This document shows, in pieces, positions 50,596 through 59,891 of a stretch of DNA of 64,000 nucleotides. How positions within the stretch are numbered: position 1 is the stretch's first letter; every line of letters begins with the position of its first letter. Position numbers and translations under genes: made by a program. The stretch lies in the NCBI GenBank assembly GCA_009845425.1, contig VXZQ01000014.1, forward strand, positions 333,783 to 397,782, written 5' to 3'. Source of the DNA: Holophagales bacterium (GTDB taxonomy: Bacteria > Acidobacteriota > Thermoanaerobaculia > Multivoradales > Multivoraceae). Below the pieces are notes generated by a model. That model was not told the DNA's origin and made no database searches. It was given only the letters and a program-made list of their open reading frames with translations.

Positions 50596-51363
50596 TCAAA
50601 GCCCGTACGCGTACCGCACCGCCGCCTTAGCCAGCAACGCCGCCGGATCGAGCAACGGCCTGCCCGCAACCTCCGCCCCTCCCAGCGCCAGCGGAATCTC
50701 CGTACACCCCGCAACGAGCACGTCGGCACCCCCGTCCGCGACCAACCGTCCCGCCGCCCCTTCCAGCAGCGCCCGCGCCTCCTCCGACCCGCCATCCGTC
50801 TTGATCCCGCCTCCCTGGTGCCGCCCATCGACCCAGGGACCGTAGATTGGCTCCATCACCGTGCGCCGTTGCAACTCCTCGCCGTCCTCGAGGTCAAACG
50901 GACTCACCGGACGCAGTCCGCGCGCCTCCAGCGGGTCGTGGTACAGCCGCGATCGCAGCGTGCCAGACGTGGCAAGTACTCCCACCGAGCCGCCAGGCGC
51001 GATGCGCGCCGCCTCGTCGGCCGTCACCTCGATCAGGCTGATGATCGGCACCGGGTTCTGCTCGCGAACGCGCTCCAGGAAGAGATGCGCCGTGTTGCAG
51101 GCGACCACGGCAAAGTTCGCCCCGGCACCCTGGACCCGCTCCAGGCTGCGCAGCAGCACAGGCGTCGGGTCCTCCGCCTCCCCGAGGAATGCCTCTGTCC
51201 GGTCCGGAGTCTGCGGAATGCTCGACAGCACCCACTGCGGAAAGTCCTGGTCGCGCCTCGCTCCGATCAGCTCGCTCGCCGCGTCCAGGAGCTTCCGCTC
51301 CAAGTCGATGTGGGCGAACGGCCCCAGGCCGCCGACGATGCCGATCAGCCGCTGTTGACGCAT
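50596..51363 (-). CDS. Aspartate/glutamate racemase-family protein
   Basis: A 255-residue member of the Asp/Glu racemase superfamily with both catalytic cysteines: VVACNTAH for the first and VAGCTEIPLAL for the second. The N-terminus is RLIGIVGGLGPFAH, and GSVGVLATSGTLRSRLYHDPLE is typical of aspartate racemase. A long loop (GPWVDGRHQGGGIKTDGG) between the halves may set specificity. The ATG at 51363 places the family start correctly; one nine codons upstream adds only a basic stretch. It lies 28 bp after the sulfatase gene on the same strand. Confidence 0.88.
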   Translation of the reverse strand: MRQQRLIGIVGGLGPFAHIDLERKLLDAASELIGARRDQDFPQWVLSSIPQTPDRTEAFLGEAEDPTPVLLRSLERVQGAGANFAVVACNTAHLFLERVREQNPVPIISLIEVTADEAARIAPGGSVGVLATSGTLRSRLYHDPLEARGLRPVSPFDLEDGEELQRRTVMEPIYGPWVDGRHQGGGIKTDGGSEEARALLEGAAGRLVADGGADVLVAGCTEIPLALGGAEVAGRPLLDPAALLAKAAVRYAYGL

Positions 51364-51391
51364 TCGTACTACCGCCGCCAGCCTTGCCACT

Positions 51392-52909
51392 TCACGGCTG
51401 GTCAGCAGGCGGGCGGAGCGCTCCCGGCCGTTGACGCGGCAGGCTTGGGTGGCGCGGCGCGCCGCCGAGGTACGGGTACTCGTCGAAGGCGTCGCCGCCG
51501 CCAGTGGCGCGAGGGTCGCCGGTAGCCCGCAGGCGCTCCGTCAGCCGCTCGCCAAGCTCGTCCCGGGTTGCCTCGTAATCCGGGTCGCCGGCGACGTTCA
51601 CCTGCTGCTCCGGGTCGTTGCGCAGGTCGTAGAGCTCGACCGCGGGCCTTTTGCCGAACGCCAGTTCGTAGAGCCGCCGGTGCTCGGCGTCCCGGTCCCG
51701 CTGCTCGATCATGTAGGTCTTCGTCGGCCCGTTGTCCGTGTCGGCGTACCAGGCGCCCGGGTAGGCAGCCTGCTCGTGGTTCGGCGTGCCGTTTGGCCAG
51801 CGGTCGGGCCGGAAGTTGCGGATGTAGAGGAAGTCGCGGGTACGGATCGCACGGCTCGGGTAGCCGCCCACATCGGGCGCCTCCTGCGCCGGTACATGCC
51901 GTTCCTTGCCGGTCAGCACGAAATCGCGTCCGTCGGCCGCGACCGCCGCTTCGACCGCCGCCTCGTCGTTGCCGGCTTCGATCAGCGCGATCAGGCTGCG
52001 TCCGGTCATGGCAGCAGGTCGCGGAAGGCCCGCGGCTTCCAGGAAGGTCGGCGCCAGGTCGGTCAGGCTGACGAGGGCGTGGATCTCGACTCCGGCCTCG
52101 AGTCGTTCGGGCCAGCGGATCGCCAGCGGCACGCGCGACCCGCAGTCGTAGAGGTTGCTCTTGCAGCGCGGGAACGGCATACCGTGGTCGCTGGTCATGA
52201 CGATGATCGTCGTTTCCGCCAAACCCTGTTCGTCGAGCAGTCGCAGCGCGTCGCCGACCAGGGCGTCGAACCGCTGCACTTCCCAGTGGTAGTCCGCCAC
52301 GTCGCCGCGGATGTCCGGGTGATCGGGAAAGGCGGCGGGAAGCTGGATCGCGTCCAGGTCCATGCCGCTCTCCTCGCCCGATCCGGGCCGGAAAGGGCGG
52401 TGTGGATCGGATGTACCCAGCCAGAAGGCGAACGGCTGGGCTTCGCCGAGCCCGGCCAGAAAGCTCTCGAAGCTCTCGAACCGTCTCCCGGCGAGTTCCC
52501 GGCCCTCGGTTTCGGTGCGGCCCGGTCCCCAGGCCTTGCCGGTCGAGCCGGTGCGGTAGCCGGCCGCCTTGAGCAGCTCCTGGTAGGTCTCGAATCGATC
52601 GGGGAAGACGCTCCAGAGATTCGCGGCGCCCTCGAGCCGCCAGTGCCACTGCCCGGTGAGGATCGCCCCGCGCGACGGTGTGCAGGAGGGCGAGGAGACA
52701 TAGGCGTGGTGTGCGAGAGCGCCTTCGCTCGCGATGCGATCGAAGTTTGGCGTCTGGACGACCGGATCGCCGTAGGCCGAGGCGTGCGGGTGCCCCCAGT
52801 CGTCGGCGATCGCGAACAGGACGTTCGGAGCGTCGTGCTGAGCCGTGGCGGCAGGGCCGGTGGCGAGCAGACAGACGGCGAGCAGACTGAGGGGTCGAAT
52901 CACGCTCAT
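51392..52909 (-). CDS. Secreted class I sulfatase (formylglycine type)
   Basis: A 505-residue sulfatase with a signal peptide (LSLLAVCLLATGPAATA). The canonical C76-T-P-S-R80 motif (SSPSCTPSRGAILTG) predicts conversion of Cys76 to formylglycine by FGE. Calcium ligands are Asp36-Asp37 (FAIADDWG) and SDHGMPF. A DWPHRPF-like block is replaced by TSDPHRPF, as in heparan N-sulfatase-like enzymes. The substrate is probably a sulfated polysaccharide or sugar, an inference; no FGE gene is in the window. It is transcribed ahead of the racemase-family gene. Confidence 0.92.
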   Translation of the reverse strand: MSVIRPLSLLAVCLLATGPAATAQHDAPNVLFAIADDWGHPHASAYGDPVVQTPNFDRIASEGALAHHAYVSSPSCTPSRGAILTGQWHWRLEGAANLWSVFPDRFETYQELLKAAGYRTGSTGKAWGPGRTETEGRELAGRRFESFESFLAGLGEAQPFAFWLGTSDPHRPFRPGSGEESGMDLDAIQLPAAFPDHPDIRGDVADYHWEVQRFDALVGDALRLLDEQGLAETTIIVMTSDHGMPFPRCKSNLYDCGSRVPLAIRWPERLEAGVEIHALVSLTDLAPTFLEAAGLPRPAAMTGRSLIALIEAGNDEAAVEAAVAADGRDFVLTGKERHVPAQEAPDVGGYPSRAIRTRDFLYIRNFRPDRWPNGTPNHEQAAYPGAWYADTDNGPTKTYMIEQRDRDAEHRRLYELAFGKRPAVELYDLRNDPEQQVNVAGDPDYEATRDELGERLTERLRATGDPRATGGGDAFDEYPYLGGAPRHPSLPRQRPGALRPPADQP

Positions 52910-52950
52910 CGATCCTAGCCGGCGCTACGGCGGGCTAGAGTCATTCCACG

Positions 52951-53808
52951 ATGCCGCTGGCTGTGCGCCACCTGCTTGGACTGGTTTGTCTTTTCGTTCT
53001 CTGGCCGGCTCAGGCACCCGCCTTGACCGACGAGGAGGCTAAAGAGGCCGTTCACCGCTTCATCGAAGCCTGGAACACCCGCGAGCCGGCCGCCTTCGCC
53101 GCGACTCTTCAGTACCCGCACGTGCGGCCGACCGCGGACTTCGACGGCCGCGTCTTCGCCGACGCCGCGACGTACGCTGCGGGCATCGACTTCGACCAGG
53201 TGCTGGCGACGGGCTGGGATCGGACCCGTCTCGACTCGGCAACCGTCGTCCAGGCTGGAGAAGGGCAGGCTCACGTCGCAGGGCGGTACACGCGGTTGCG
53301 TGCCGACGGCTCGGCCATCTGGAGCAACCAGATCACCTACGTTGTGACGGAGCAGGACGGCTCGACCGGGATCCAGGCGAGGCTCGCGGCGGGCCTGGAC
53401 GATCTGTCGGAGTCGGATCGCGAGGCGAGTGCGGCGGCCGCCGTTGCCGCGGTCGGGAGCTACCTCGCAGCGTTCAACGCCCGTGACGAGGCGGCGATGA
53501 CGGACGCCATGGAGTTTCCCCACGTTCGCGTAGGAAGAGGAGGGGTGAGGATCTGGAGTACCGCCGCGGAGTACAGGGACGGGTTCGACTTCGACGCGTT
53601 CGCCGAGCGCCTCGGTTGGGAGCGCTCCGAAGCGGACTCCATGGAGGCGATCCAAATTGGCGCCAGAGGGGTGAACGTCGCGGTCAGAATCACGCGCTAC
53701 AGTGCAGGCGGAGCGAAGATCCACAGTTTCGACACGGTCTACCTGGTCACGGAATCTGACGGCCGGTGGGGAATCAGGGCCGGCGCCGGCATCGCGCCAT
53801 CGCCCTGA
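52951..53808 (+). CDS. Secreted protein with two tandem NTF2-like domains
   Basis: A 285-residue protein with a signal peptide (LLGLVCLFVLWPAQAPA). Two similar halves follow, each opening with an alpha helix and a YPHVR/FPHVR strand: VHRFIEAWNTREPAAFAATLQYPHVR, then VGSYLAAFNARDEAAMTDAMEFPHVR. Each continues through FADAATYAAGIDFD or WSTAAEYRDGFDFD to a final YVVTEQDGS/YLVTESDGRWGI strand. This is the NTF2/SnoaL-like fold duplicated within one chain. No catalytic residues stand out, so ligand binding is as likely as enzymatic activity. A 45-residue membrane peptide gene follows 12 bp later. Confidence 0.75.
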   Translation: MPLAVRHLLGLVCLFVLWPAQAPALTDEEAKEAVHRFIEAWNTREPAAFAATLQYPHVRPTADFDGRVFADAATYAAGIDFDQVLATGWDRTRLDSATVVQAGEGQAHVAGRYTRLRADGSAIWSNQITYVVTEQDGSTGIQARLAAGLDDLSESDREASAAAAVAAVGSYLAAFNARDEAAMTDAMEFPHVRVGRGGVRIWSTAAEYRDGFDFDAFAERLGWERSEADSMEAIQIGARGVNVAVRITRYSAGGAKIHSFDTVYLVTESDGRWGIRAGAGIAPSP

Positions 53809-53820
53809 GGCAGCTTCGTC

Positions 53821-53958
53821 ATGCTGCTGGTCGCCCTCCTCGTTGCCCTTCTGGTCCTCGGCGTGATCTACGACATCGCCCTGGGGGCCGGCCTGCTGCG
53901 CAAGATGTTCTCGAAGACGCCGGACGGGCCCGAGCGTCCCCGCTACCGCGGACGCTGA
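53821..53958 (+). CDS. Small single-span membrane protein (45 aa)
   Basis: An ATG-TGA frame of 46 codons. The product begins with one strongly hydrophobic helix (LLVALLVALLVLGVIYDIAL) and ends in a basic polar tail (PDGPERPRYRGR). It lies 12 bp after the double-NTF2 gene on the same strand, with a weak gagg before the ATG, and ends 3 bp before a convergent toxin gene. The balanced amphipathic layout and the fit in the gap support a real gene, but no homologue is known to me. Confidence 0.5.
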   Translation: MLLVALLVALLVLGVIYDIALGAGLLRKMFSKTPDGPERPRYRGR

Positions 53959-53961
53959 GGA

Positions 53962-54348
53962 TCAGGGCTCTGCGACCTCTGGTGACTCGTCCCGTGCCGT
54001 GCGAATGAAGTCGCGATCGAATGTGAGCATCGTCTCGCAGTGAGCGGCGACGCCAAGATGCAGGGCATCCGCGAAGTCCATGCCCTTCGCCGCCCGGTCG
54101 AGCGCCTCGACTAGCAGGTTCGGGCTCTCCACCGTGACACCCGGCAGTCCCGAGAAGGCCCGCAAGGCCGAGGCGGCATCCTCGGCGGCAAGGCCGTAAA
54201 CGCTGCGCAGGACCCACTCGCACTCAAGGAGGACGGTCGTGCTCACGAAGACGTTCCCCGTCTCGACTACATTTCTCGCCCTGGCGGCTTGTTCCGGATC
54301 GTCGCCGGTCAGGTAGCGAACGACGACGTTGGTGTCAATCGCCCGCAT
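53962..54348 (-). CDS. vapC: PIN-domain toxin (VapC-like)
   Basis: A 128-residue PIN-domain protein with the expected acidic set: Asp5 (AIDTNVVVRYL), Glu42 (LLECEWVLRSVYG), Asp91/Asp94 (GMDFADALHL) and Asp111/Asp113 (FDRDF). This matches VapC-type ribonucleases, which often cut tRNA or rRNA. It overlaps the upstream AbrB-type antitoxin gene by 14 bp, so translation is coupled. It is not a close relative of the PIN toxin at 6483-6956. Confidence 0.88.
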   Translation of the reverse strand: MRAIDTNVVVRYLTGDDPEQAARARNVVETGNVFVSTTVLLECEWVLRSVYGLAAEDAASALRAFSGLPGVTVESPNLLVEALDRAAKGMDFADALHLGVAAHCETMLTFDRDFIRTARDESPEVAEP

Positions 54349-54610
54349 GCCGTCGCCTGGCCTCGGCCAGGACGCCTTCCCGCATCTCCTGGGGGGACTT
54401 CGGTGGGCCGTCGTAGGCCACGCTGCCGAACACGTCCTCGGGCCGGGTCTCGGGAAGCACGGGCTCGGGCTTGAGCAGGACGCCGTCGGGCGTGTTCTCC
54501 ACGACGAGGCGCGTTCCGGCTGCCCAGCGCAGCTCCCGGCGAATCGCCTTGGGCAGGATCACCTGCCCCTTGGTCGAGAGTTTTGTGGTCAGTGGTTCGG
54601 GCGTGAGCAT
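54335..54610 (-). CDS. vapB: AbrB-type antitoxin (VapB-like)
   Basis: A 91-residue protein. The AbrB swapped-hairpin domain is TKLSTKGQVILPKAIRRELRWAAGTRLVV, a near-consensus version, followed by PDGVLLKPEPV. The C-terminal part (FGSVAYDGPPKSPQEMREGVLAEARRRHAGD) would bind the PIN toxin. The ATG at 54610 has a ggaggg site; longer in-frame extensions overlap the divergent cupin gene and are rejected. The TATCTT in the AT-richer stretch about 40 bp upstream may be the promoter. Confidence 0.87.
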   Translation of the reverse strand: MLTPEPLTTKLSTKGQVILPKAIRRELRWAAGTRLVVENTPDGVLLKPEPVLPETRPEDVFGSVAYDGPPKSPQEMREGVLAEARRRHAGD

Positions 54611-54745
54611 CGGTGGATTCCCTCCTCCATGCGGGTAAGGCGAAAGTAAGATACACCGTTCCGTGCGTGCAGCCAAGTACGGAGGTCCGCGGGCGCCGCG
54701 GCGGGAGCGCGCGGACGAGCGGCCGGCGGCGGTAGAGTCAGGTCC

Positions 54746-55129
54746 ATGAGCCAGACGCCTTCGCTCCGACGTCCCGCCGTCGTACGGCGCGCCGACGACG
54801 CGCCGGCAAACCAGGTTGAGCTGGGCACGGCGACGACGACCCAGGTCCTGCTGGGCGTCGCCGACGATGCGCCGCACTTCGCGATGCGGCGGTTCCGGAT
54901 GGAGGACGGCGGCGGCATGCCGCTGCATACGAACCAGGTGGAGCACGAGCAATACGTGCTTCGGGGCCGCGCCCGGATCGTGCTGGGCGACGAGACGGTC
55001 GAGGTCGGCGCCGACGACGTGCTGCTCATTCCCGCGGGTCTGCCGCACTCCTACGAAGTGATCGAGGCGCCGTTCGAGTTCCTCTGCCTGGTGCCCAACC
55101 GGCCGGACCGGATCGACCTGGTCGGCTGA
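54746..55129 (+). CDS. Single-domain cupin protein
   Basis: A 127-residue cupin. The first motif is MPLHTNQVEHEQYVLRGRARIVLGDE (His61, His67, Glu68 as likely metal ligands) and the second is DDVLLIPAGLPHSYEVIE (His101). The protein is cytoplasmic and of typical length for small cupins, which range from dioxygenases and isomerases to ligand-binding proteins, so no reaction can be assigned. Two bases separate its stop from the next gene's GTG, so the genes 54746-63469 probably form one transcript. Confidence 0.85.
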   Translation: MSQTPSLRRPAVVRRADDAPANQVELGTATTTQVLLGVADDAPHFAMRRFRMEDGGGMPLHTNQVEHEQYVLRGRARIVLGDETVEVGADDVLLIPAGLPHSYEVIEAPFEFLCLVPNRPDRIDLVG

Positions 55130-55131
55130 GA

Positions 55132-56556
55132 GTGAACTCGCCCCACCGTCCGCCGGCCGTGCTCCGCGCGGCGGGACTCTTGCTGGCGGCGGCCCTGGCG
55201 ACGGAGCCTGCAGACCTCGCCGTAGCGGCCGAGGCCGAGGCGCTGCCGCCCGACCTTCGGACCCGCACCGACGGCATCGACTGGCCGGGTTTCCTCGGCC
55301 CGAACCGCGATTCGAAGTCGCCCGAGACCGGCATCCGAACCGACTGGGCGAGCGATCCGCCGCCGCTGCTCTGGCACCTCGAACTGGGCGAGGGGTACGC
55401 CGCGCCGTCGGTTGCCCGTGGGCGTCTCTTCTACTTCACCCGTTTCGGCGACCGGGCGCGTCTGGTCGCCGTCCGGGCCGACAGCGGCGAGGAACTCTGG
55501 CGCTCGGAGTATCGAACCGACTACGAGGACTACTACGGCTACGACGGCGGGCCGCGTACCGCGCCCCTGGTCGACGACGCCCGCGTCTACGCGGTCGGTG
55601 CGGACGGCGTGCTCCGATGTCACCGTGTTCTCGATGGCGCGGTTCTGTGGGAGCTCGATACCCACGCGCGGTACGGCGTCCAGCAGAACTTCTTTGGCGT
55701 CGCCAGTTCGCCGTGGATCGAAGGCGAACTGTTGATCGTCGCGGTCGGCGGCAGTCCGGCCGGCGCGCCGAACATTCACAGCGGCCGGATCGAGCCGAAC
55801 GGTACGGCGCTGGTCGCCTTCGACAAGCGGAGCGGCGAGGAGCGCTACCGCCTGGGTGACGATCTGGCGAGCTACGCGAGCCCGGTGGTGCTCGACTTCG
55901 CCGGCAGGCGCCGGGGCTTCCACTTCGCCCGCTCCGGCCTCATCCTCTTCGACCCGAAAGACGGCCGGGAGATCGACGGCTTCGGCTGGAGGGCGCGCCG
56001 GCTGACCAGCGTGAACGCCGCGAACCCGGTCGTGGTCGGCAACCGGGTGCTGCTCACGGAGTCCTACGAGAAAGGGGCGGTGCTGCTCGAGTACGACGGC
56101 GACGCGAAGGGTGGCGAGAGCGGTTTCCGGCCGGTTTGGCAGGACGGCCCGCGCAACCAGGCAATCGCCGCCCACTGGAACACCCCCGTCCACCACGAGG
56201 GGGTCGTCTACGTCTCGAGCGGTGAGAAGTCGCCGAACGCGGAACTGCGGGCGGTCGACTGGGCGACCGGCGAGGTCCACTGGAGCCAGCCGCGTCTGGC
56301 CCGCACGCAGTTGCTCTATGTCGACGGCCACTTCGTCGTTCACAGCGAGGTCGGCGATCTGCTGCTCGTCCGCGCGACGGCGGACAGCTACCAGCAGGTC
56401 GCGCACATTCGCCTGCGTGCCGACGTAGGCGGCCGCACCGTCGACCTGCTCCGCTATCCGGCCTGGGCGGCTCCGGTGCTCGCTCAAGGCATGCTCTACG
56501 TGCGAGGCCGAAGCCGGCTGGCCGCGCTGGAACTCATCCCGTCGCCGGCCCCGTGA
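55132..56556 (+). CDS. Secreted PQQ-like beta-propeller (outer membrane protein assembly BamB-type repeats)
   Basis: A 474-residue protein with a signal peptide (AAGLLLAAALATEPADLAVAA). The start of the mature domain, DWPGFLGPNRDSKSPE, is the WPxFRGPxRDG-type block that opens many secreted PQQ-repeat proteins. Blades contain GEELWRSEY, GAVLWELDTHARYG and GEVHWSQPRLAR. The residues needed to bind PQQ in alcohol dehydrogenases are not apparent, so a structural or binding role is more likely. It starts at GTG 55132, and its stop overlaps addB by 4 bp (GTGA), an odd operon partner for a DNA repair gene. Confidence 0.85.
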   Translation: MNSPHRPPAVLRAAGLLLAAALATEPADLAVAAEAEALPPDLRTRTDGIDWPGFLGPNRDSKSPETGIRTDWASDPPPLLWHLELGEGYAAPSVARGRLFYFTRFGDRARLVAVRADSGEELWRSEYRTDYEDYYGYDGGPRTAPLVDDARVYAVGADGVLRCHRVLDGAVLWELDTHARYGVQQNFFGVASSPWIEGELLIVAVGGSPAGAPNIHSGRIEPNGTALVAFDKRSGEERYRLGDDLASYASPVVLDFAGRRRGFHFARSGLILFDPKDGREIDGFGWRARRLTSVNAANPVVVGNRVLLTESYEKGAVLLEYDGDAKGGESGFRPVWQDGPRNQAIAAHWNTPVHHEGVVYVSSGEKSPNAELRAVDWATGEVHWSQPRLARTQLLYVDGHFVVHSEVGDLLLVRATADSYQQVAHIRLRADVGGRTVDLLRYPAWAAPVLAQGMLYVRGRSRLAALELIPSPAP

Positions 56557-59500
56557 CGGACCTGCCAACCGCGTCGACCCTGGTTTCGAGCTCCGCCCGG
56601 GCCCGCTTGGCGGAGGCCGGAAGGAGGCTCCGCGAGTGTGTGGAGACCGGCGACGAGGTCCTGCTGCTCGCGCCCTCCCGCGGCGCCGCGGACGACCTGT
56701 TGCGGGGCTTGACAGGGACCGGCTGTGGGCTGCTTGGGGTTCACGCGATGTCCTTCCAGCAATGGGCGCGCGAGGCCGCTGCGCTCGACCTGGCCGCACG
56801 CGGCCTTCAGCCCATCACGCCGCTTGGAACCGAGGCCATCGCGGCGCGGACCGCGCGTCTTGCGGCGGCGGACGGTGAACTGGAGCGCCTGTCTGCGGTC
56901 GCCGCCATGCCGGGATTCGCCCGCTCTCTGGCGGCGACGCTCGGCGAACTGCGGGCGGCGGGCGTTCCCGCCGCCGCGCTTGTGGATGATGACGGGACAC
57001 GGGACCTGGGTCGCCTCCTCGAACGCTTCACGCGTGAGATGGAGCGGTTCGCTCTGGCCGACCGGTCCGCTGTGTTCCGGCTCGCCGCGGAGGCGGTCGC
57101 GGAGGGGCGGGCGATCGTGCCGCCACGCTCGATGTGGCTCGACCTCTCCGTGCGCAGCCGCGCCCAGGCCGACGTGTTGGGCTCTCTTGCCGCGTGCAGC
57201 CGGGAGGTCGTGGCGACCGTCCCCGCAGGCGACGTTGAGTCGCTGGAGTGGTTCACCTCGGTGCTCGGCGCCGAGGCCGTGATCCAGGTCGACCAGGAGG
57301 CGGACACGAAGGCGGGAACCGCGCTCAACCGCGTTCAACGTCTCGTCTTCGAGACGGGCGTGGACGCGGAGCGGATGCCTTCAGCAGAGTCGCCTTCTCC
57401 AGAGGGAGGGCCGCCGTCCGTTGACCTGTTCTCGGCCGCGGGGGAGGGCCAGGAGTGCGTCGAGATCGCTCGCCGCATCCGAGCCGCGGCTGCCGGCGGT
57501 CTGGCGTTTGACCGCATCGCCATCCTCGTGCGCCAGCCGACGGCCTACCTGCCTCTGGTGGAGGACGCGCTCGGACGCGCCGGAATCCCGGCCTACGTGA
57601 CGCGGGGTTCGCTGTGCCCAAACCCGGCCGGACGCGCCTACCTGGCGCTGCTCGCCTGTGCCGGTGAACGGCTCTCGGCGAGCCGGTTCGCGGAGTACCT
57701 GTCGCTTGGTCAGACGCCGAAGCCGGCCGCGGACGGCGCGCCGCCGAAGGTCGAGGAGGTGCTCTGGGTGGAACCGGCCGGGGAACAGCTCGTGCTGAAG
57801 TCGCCGGAGGCGACGAACTCGGATTCAACGGTTGTCGATGCGGACGATGCCAGCGAGCCCGATGAAGGCGCGGCACCCGCCGGTGCGCTCCGCGCCCCCG
57901 CGCAGTGGGAGCGGTTGCTGGTGGACGCGGCCGTGGTCGGCCGCGCCGACCGCTGGCGCCAGCGTCTCGACGGCCTGGACGCCGAGTTCAGGCTGCAACT
58001 GCGCGAAGTCGAGGACGAGAACGAGGGCCGCCGGAGCTACCTCGAGCGCCAGATCGCGCGTCTTGGCACCCTCCGGAGCTTCGCACTCCCCTTGGTGGAG
58101 TTCCTGGAGGGTCTGCCGGAGAGTGCCGACTGGGGGGTATGGCTCGATCGACTCGGCCGGCTGGCGACGATGGCGCTGCGGCGGCCGCAGTCCGTGCTCG
58201 AAGTCCTGGCGGAGCTACGGCCACTCTCGGAGGTCGACGAGGTCGGCCTGGCCGAGGTCGAGCGGGTACTCGCCGAGCGTCTCAGGTTCAGTTGGCGTGA
58301 ACCGCCGAAGCGTCGCTACGGACTCGTCTTCGTGGGCGCGGCGGAGGAGGCTGCCGGACGATCCTTCGATCTCGTGTTCGTGCCGGGCCTGGCCGAGGGA
58401 GTCTTCCCGAGGCGGTCCGGAGAGGACGCCCTGCTGCTCGACGAGCGGCGCCGCGCTCTCGGCGAAGCGGGCTACCGTCTGGCGGTCGACGTCGACCGCA
58501 CGCGCCGCGAGCAACTCCTGCTTCGCCTCGCCGCCGGCGCGGCGGGTCGCTCGCTGGTCGCCTCTTTCCCGCGGGTCGACCTCGTGCAGGGGCGGGCCCG
58601 AGTGCCGTCGCTCTACGCCCTGGACCTCTTGCGGGCCGCCGAGGGTCGGTTGCCGAGTATCGAGGCGCTCAAGGGGCGCGCCGCGGCCGCCGGCGCGGCG
58701 GTCGTCGGCTGGCCGGCTCCCGCCGACCCGGAGGAGGCGATCGACGAGGCGGAGTTCGATCTCGCGATGCTCCAGCCGCTGCTCGGCGGCACGCTGTCGC
58801 CGGAGGAGCGTCGCGGCCGGGCACGGTTCCTGCTCTCCACGAACGAGCACCTGGCGCGGGCGCTCCGGGCCCGGGCCGGCCGCTGGCGGCGGGGGTGGTT
58901 CCCCGTCGACGGCCTGGTCGATGCTGGCGACGAGGCTCGGGAGTACCTGTCGCGGCACCGAATCGGCAAGCGCTCCTACTCGCCGACAGCGCTACAGAAC
59001 TTCGCGGCCTGCCCCTACCGCTTCTACCTTCAGGCGGTGCTCTACCTGCGACCGCGCGACGAACTCGTGCGGCTGGAACAGTTGGATCCGATGACCCGCG
59101 GCGGCATCTTCCACGAGATCCAGTTCCAGCTGTTCGGAGCCCTCCGGGAGGCGGAACTTCTGCCAGTGACGTCCGCCCGGCTCGACGACGCGTTCAGGGT
59201 GCTCGACGTCGTCGTCGAGGAGGCCGAGCGCGAGTACCGGGACGAACTGGTGCCGCCGATCGAGCGCGTCTGGCGGGCCGAGTTCGAGGGCCTGAGAGGG
59301 GATCTTCGGGGTTGGCTTCGCCACGTGGCGGACGAGGGCGGCGGCTGGACGCCGATTCACGCGGAACTCGGGTTCGGCCTCGCACGGTCGCGCGACCGGG
59401 ACCCCCAGAGCGTTCGGGAGGCAGCCCCCGTGCTGGACGTTGCCCGGCTCCGGGGATCGATCGACCTGGTCGAAGCTGATGCCGCGGGTCGGTTGCGGGT

Positions 59501-59891
59501 GACCGATCACAAGACCGGCGGCGCGCGCCACGCCGGCAGCTCTCTCGTGATCGGCGGCGGGAAAGTGCTGCAGCCGGTGCTCTACAGCCTGGCTGCCGAG
59601 GCCGTGCTCGAGCGGGACGTCGTCTCGGGCCGGCTCTTCTACTGCACGCAGCGCGGTGGCTACCGTGACGTCACGGTCCGTCTCGATGAGCGAAGCCGGA
59701 ACGCAGCCGGCAAGATGTTCGCCACCGTCGACGGGGCGCTCGAGGAGGGCTTTCTGCCCGCGGCGCCAGGCAAGGACGAGTGCCGGTACTGTGACTACCG
59801 TCCGGTCTGCGGCCCCTACGAGGACCTGCGCGTCGCCCGCAAGCGGAAGAGTCGCCTCGGGGCGCTCAACGACTTGCGGCTCGAACCATGA
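56553..59891 (+). CDS. addB: AddB-type subunit of the AddAB helicase-nuclease
   Basis: A 1112-residue protein. The C-terminal RecB-like nuclease domain has SIDLVEAD and RVTDHKTGG (the D and D-x-K catalytic residues) and four cysteines, C820 (FAACPYRFYL), C1077, C1080 and C1086 (CRYCDYRPVC). Their 3- and 6-residue spacing equals that of the Fe-S cluster in Bacillus AddB. The N-terminal helicase-like part has no Walker A: the expected place reads EVLLLAPSRGAADDLLRGL. Thus it is an inactive helicase fold plus active nuclease. With AddA it resects double-strand breaks for recombination. It is coupled to addA by a 4-bp overlap. Confidence 0.88.
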   Translation: MTDLPTASTLVSSSARARLAEAGRRLRECVETGDEVLLLAPSRGAADDLLRGLTGTGCGLLGVHAMSFQQWAREAAALDLAARGLQPITPLGTEAIAARTARLAAADGELERLSAVAAMPGFARSLAATLGELRAAGVPAAALVDDDGTRDLGRLLERFTREMERFALADRSAVFRLAAEAVAEGRAIVPPRSMWLDLSVRSRAQADVLGSLAACSREVVATVPAGDVESLEWFTSVLGAEAVIQVDQEADTKAGTALNRVQRLVFETGVDAERMPSAESPSPEGGPPSVDLFSAAGEGQECVEIARRIRAAAAGGLAFDRIAILVRQPTAYLPLVEDALGRAGIPAYVTRGSLCPNPAGRAYLALLACAGERLSASRFAEYLSLGQTPKPAADGAPPKVEEVLWVEPAGEQLVLKSPEATNSDSTVVDADDASEPDEGAAPAGALRAPAQWERLLVDAAVVGRADRWRQRLDGLDAEFRLQLREVEDENEGRRSYLERQIARLGTLRSFALPLVEFLEGLPESADWGVWLDRLGRLATMALRRPQSVLEVLAELRPLSEVDEVGLAEVERVLAERLRFSWREPPKRRYGLVFVGAAEEAAGRSFDLVFVPGLAEGVFPRRSGEDALLLDERRRALGEAGYRLAVDVDRTRREQLLLRLAAGAAGRSLVASFPRVDLVQGRARVPSLYALDLLRAAEGRLPSIEALKGRAAAAGAAVVGWPAPADPEEAIDEAEFDLAMLQPLLGGTLSPEERRGRARFLLSTNEHLARALRARAGRWRRGWFPVDGLVDAGDEAREYLSRHRIGKRSYSPTALQNFAACPYRFYLQAVLYLRPRDELVRLEQLDPMTRGGIFHEIQFQLFGALREAELLPVTSARLDDAFRVLDVVVEEAEREYRDELVPPIERVWRAEFEGLRGDLRGWLRHVADEGGGWTPIHAELGFGLARSRDRDPQSVREAAPVLDVARLRGSIDLVEADAAGRLRVTDHKTGGARHAGSSLVIGGGKVLQPVLYSLAAEAVLERDVVSGRLFYCTQRGGYRDVTVRLDERSRNAAGKMFATVDGALEEGFLPAAPGKDECRYCDYRPVCGPYEDLRVARKRKSRLGALNDLRLEP

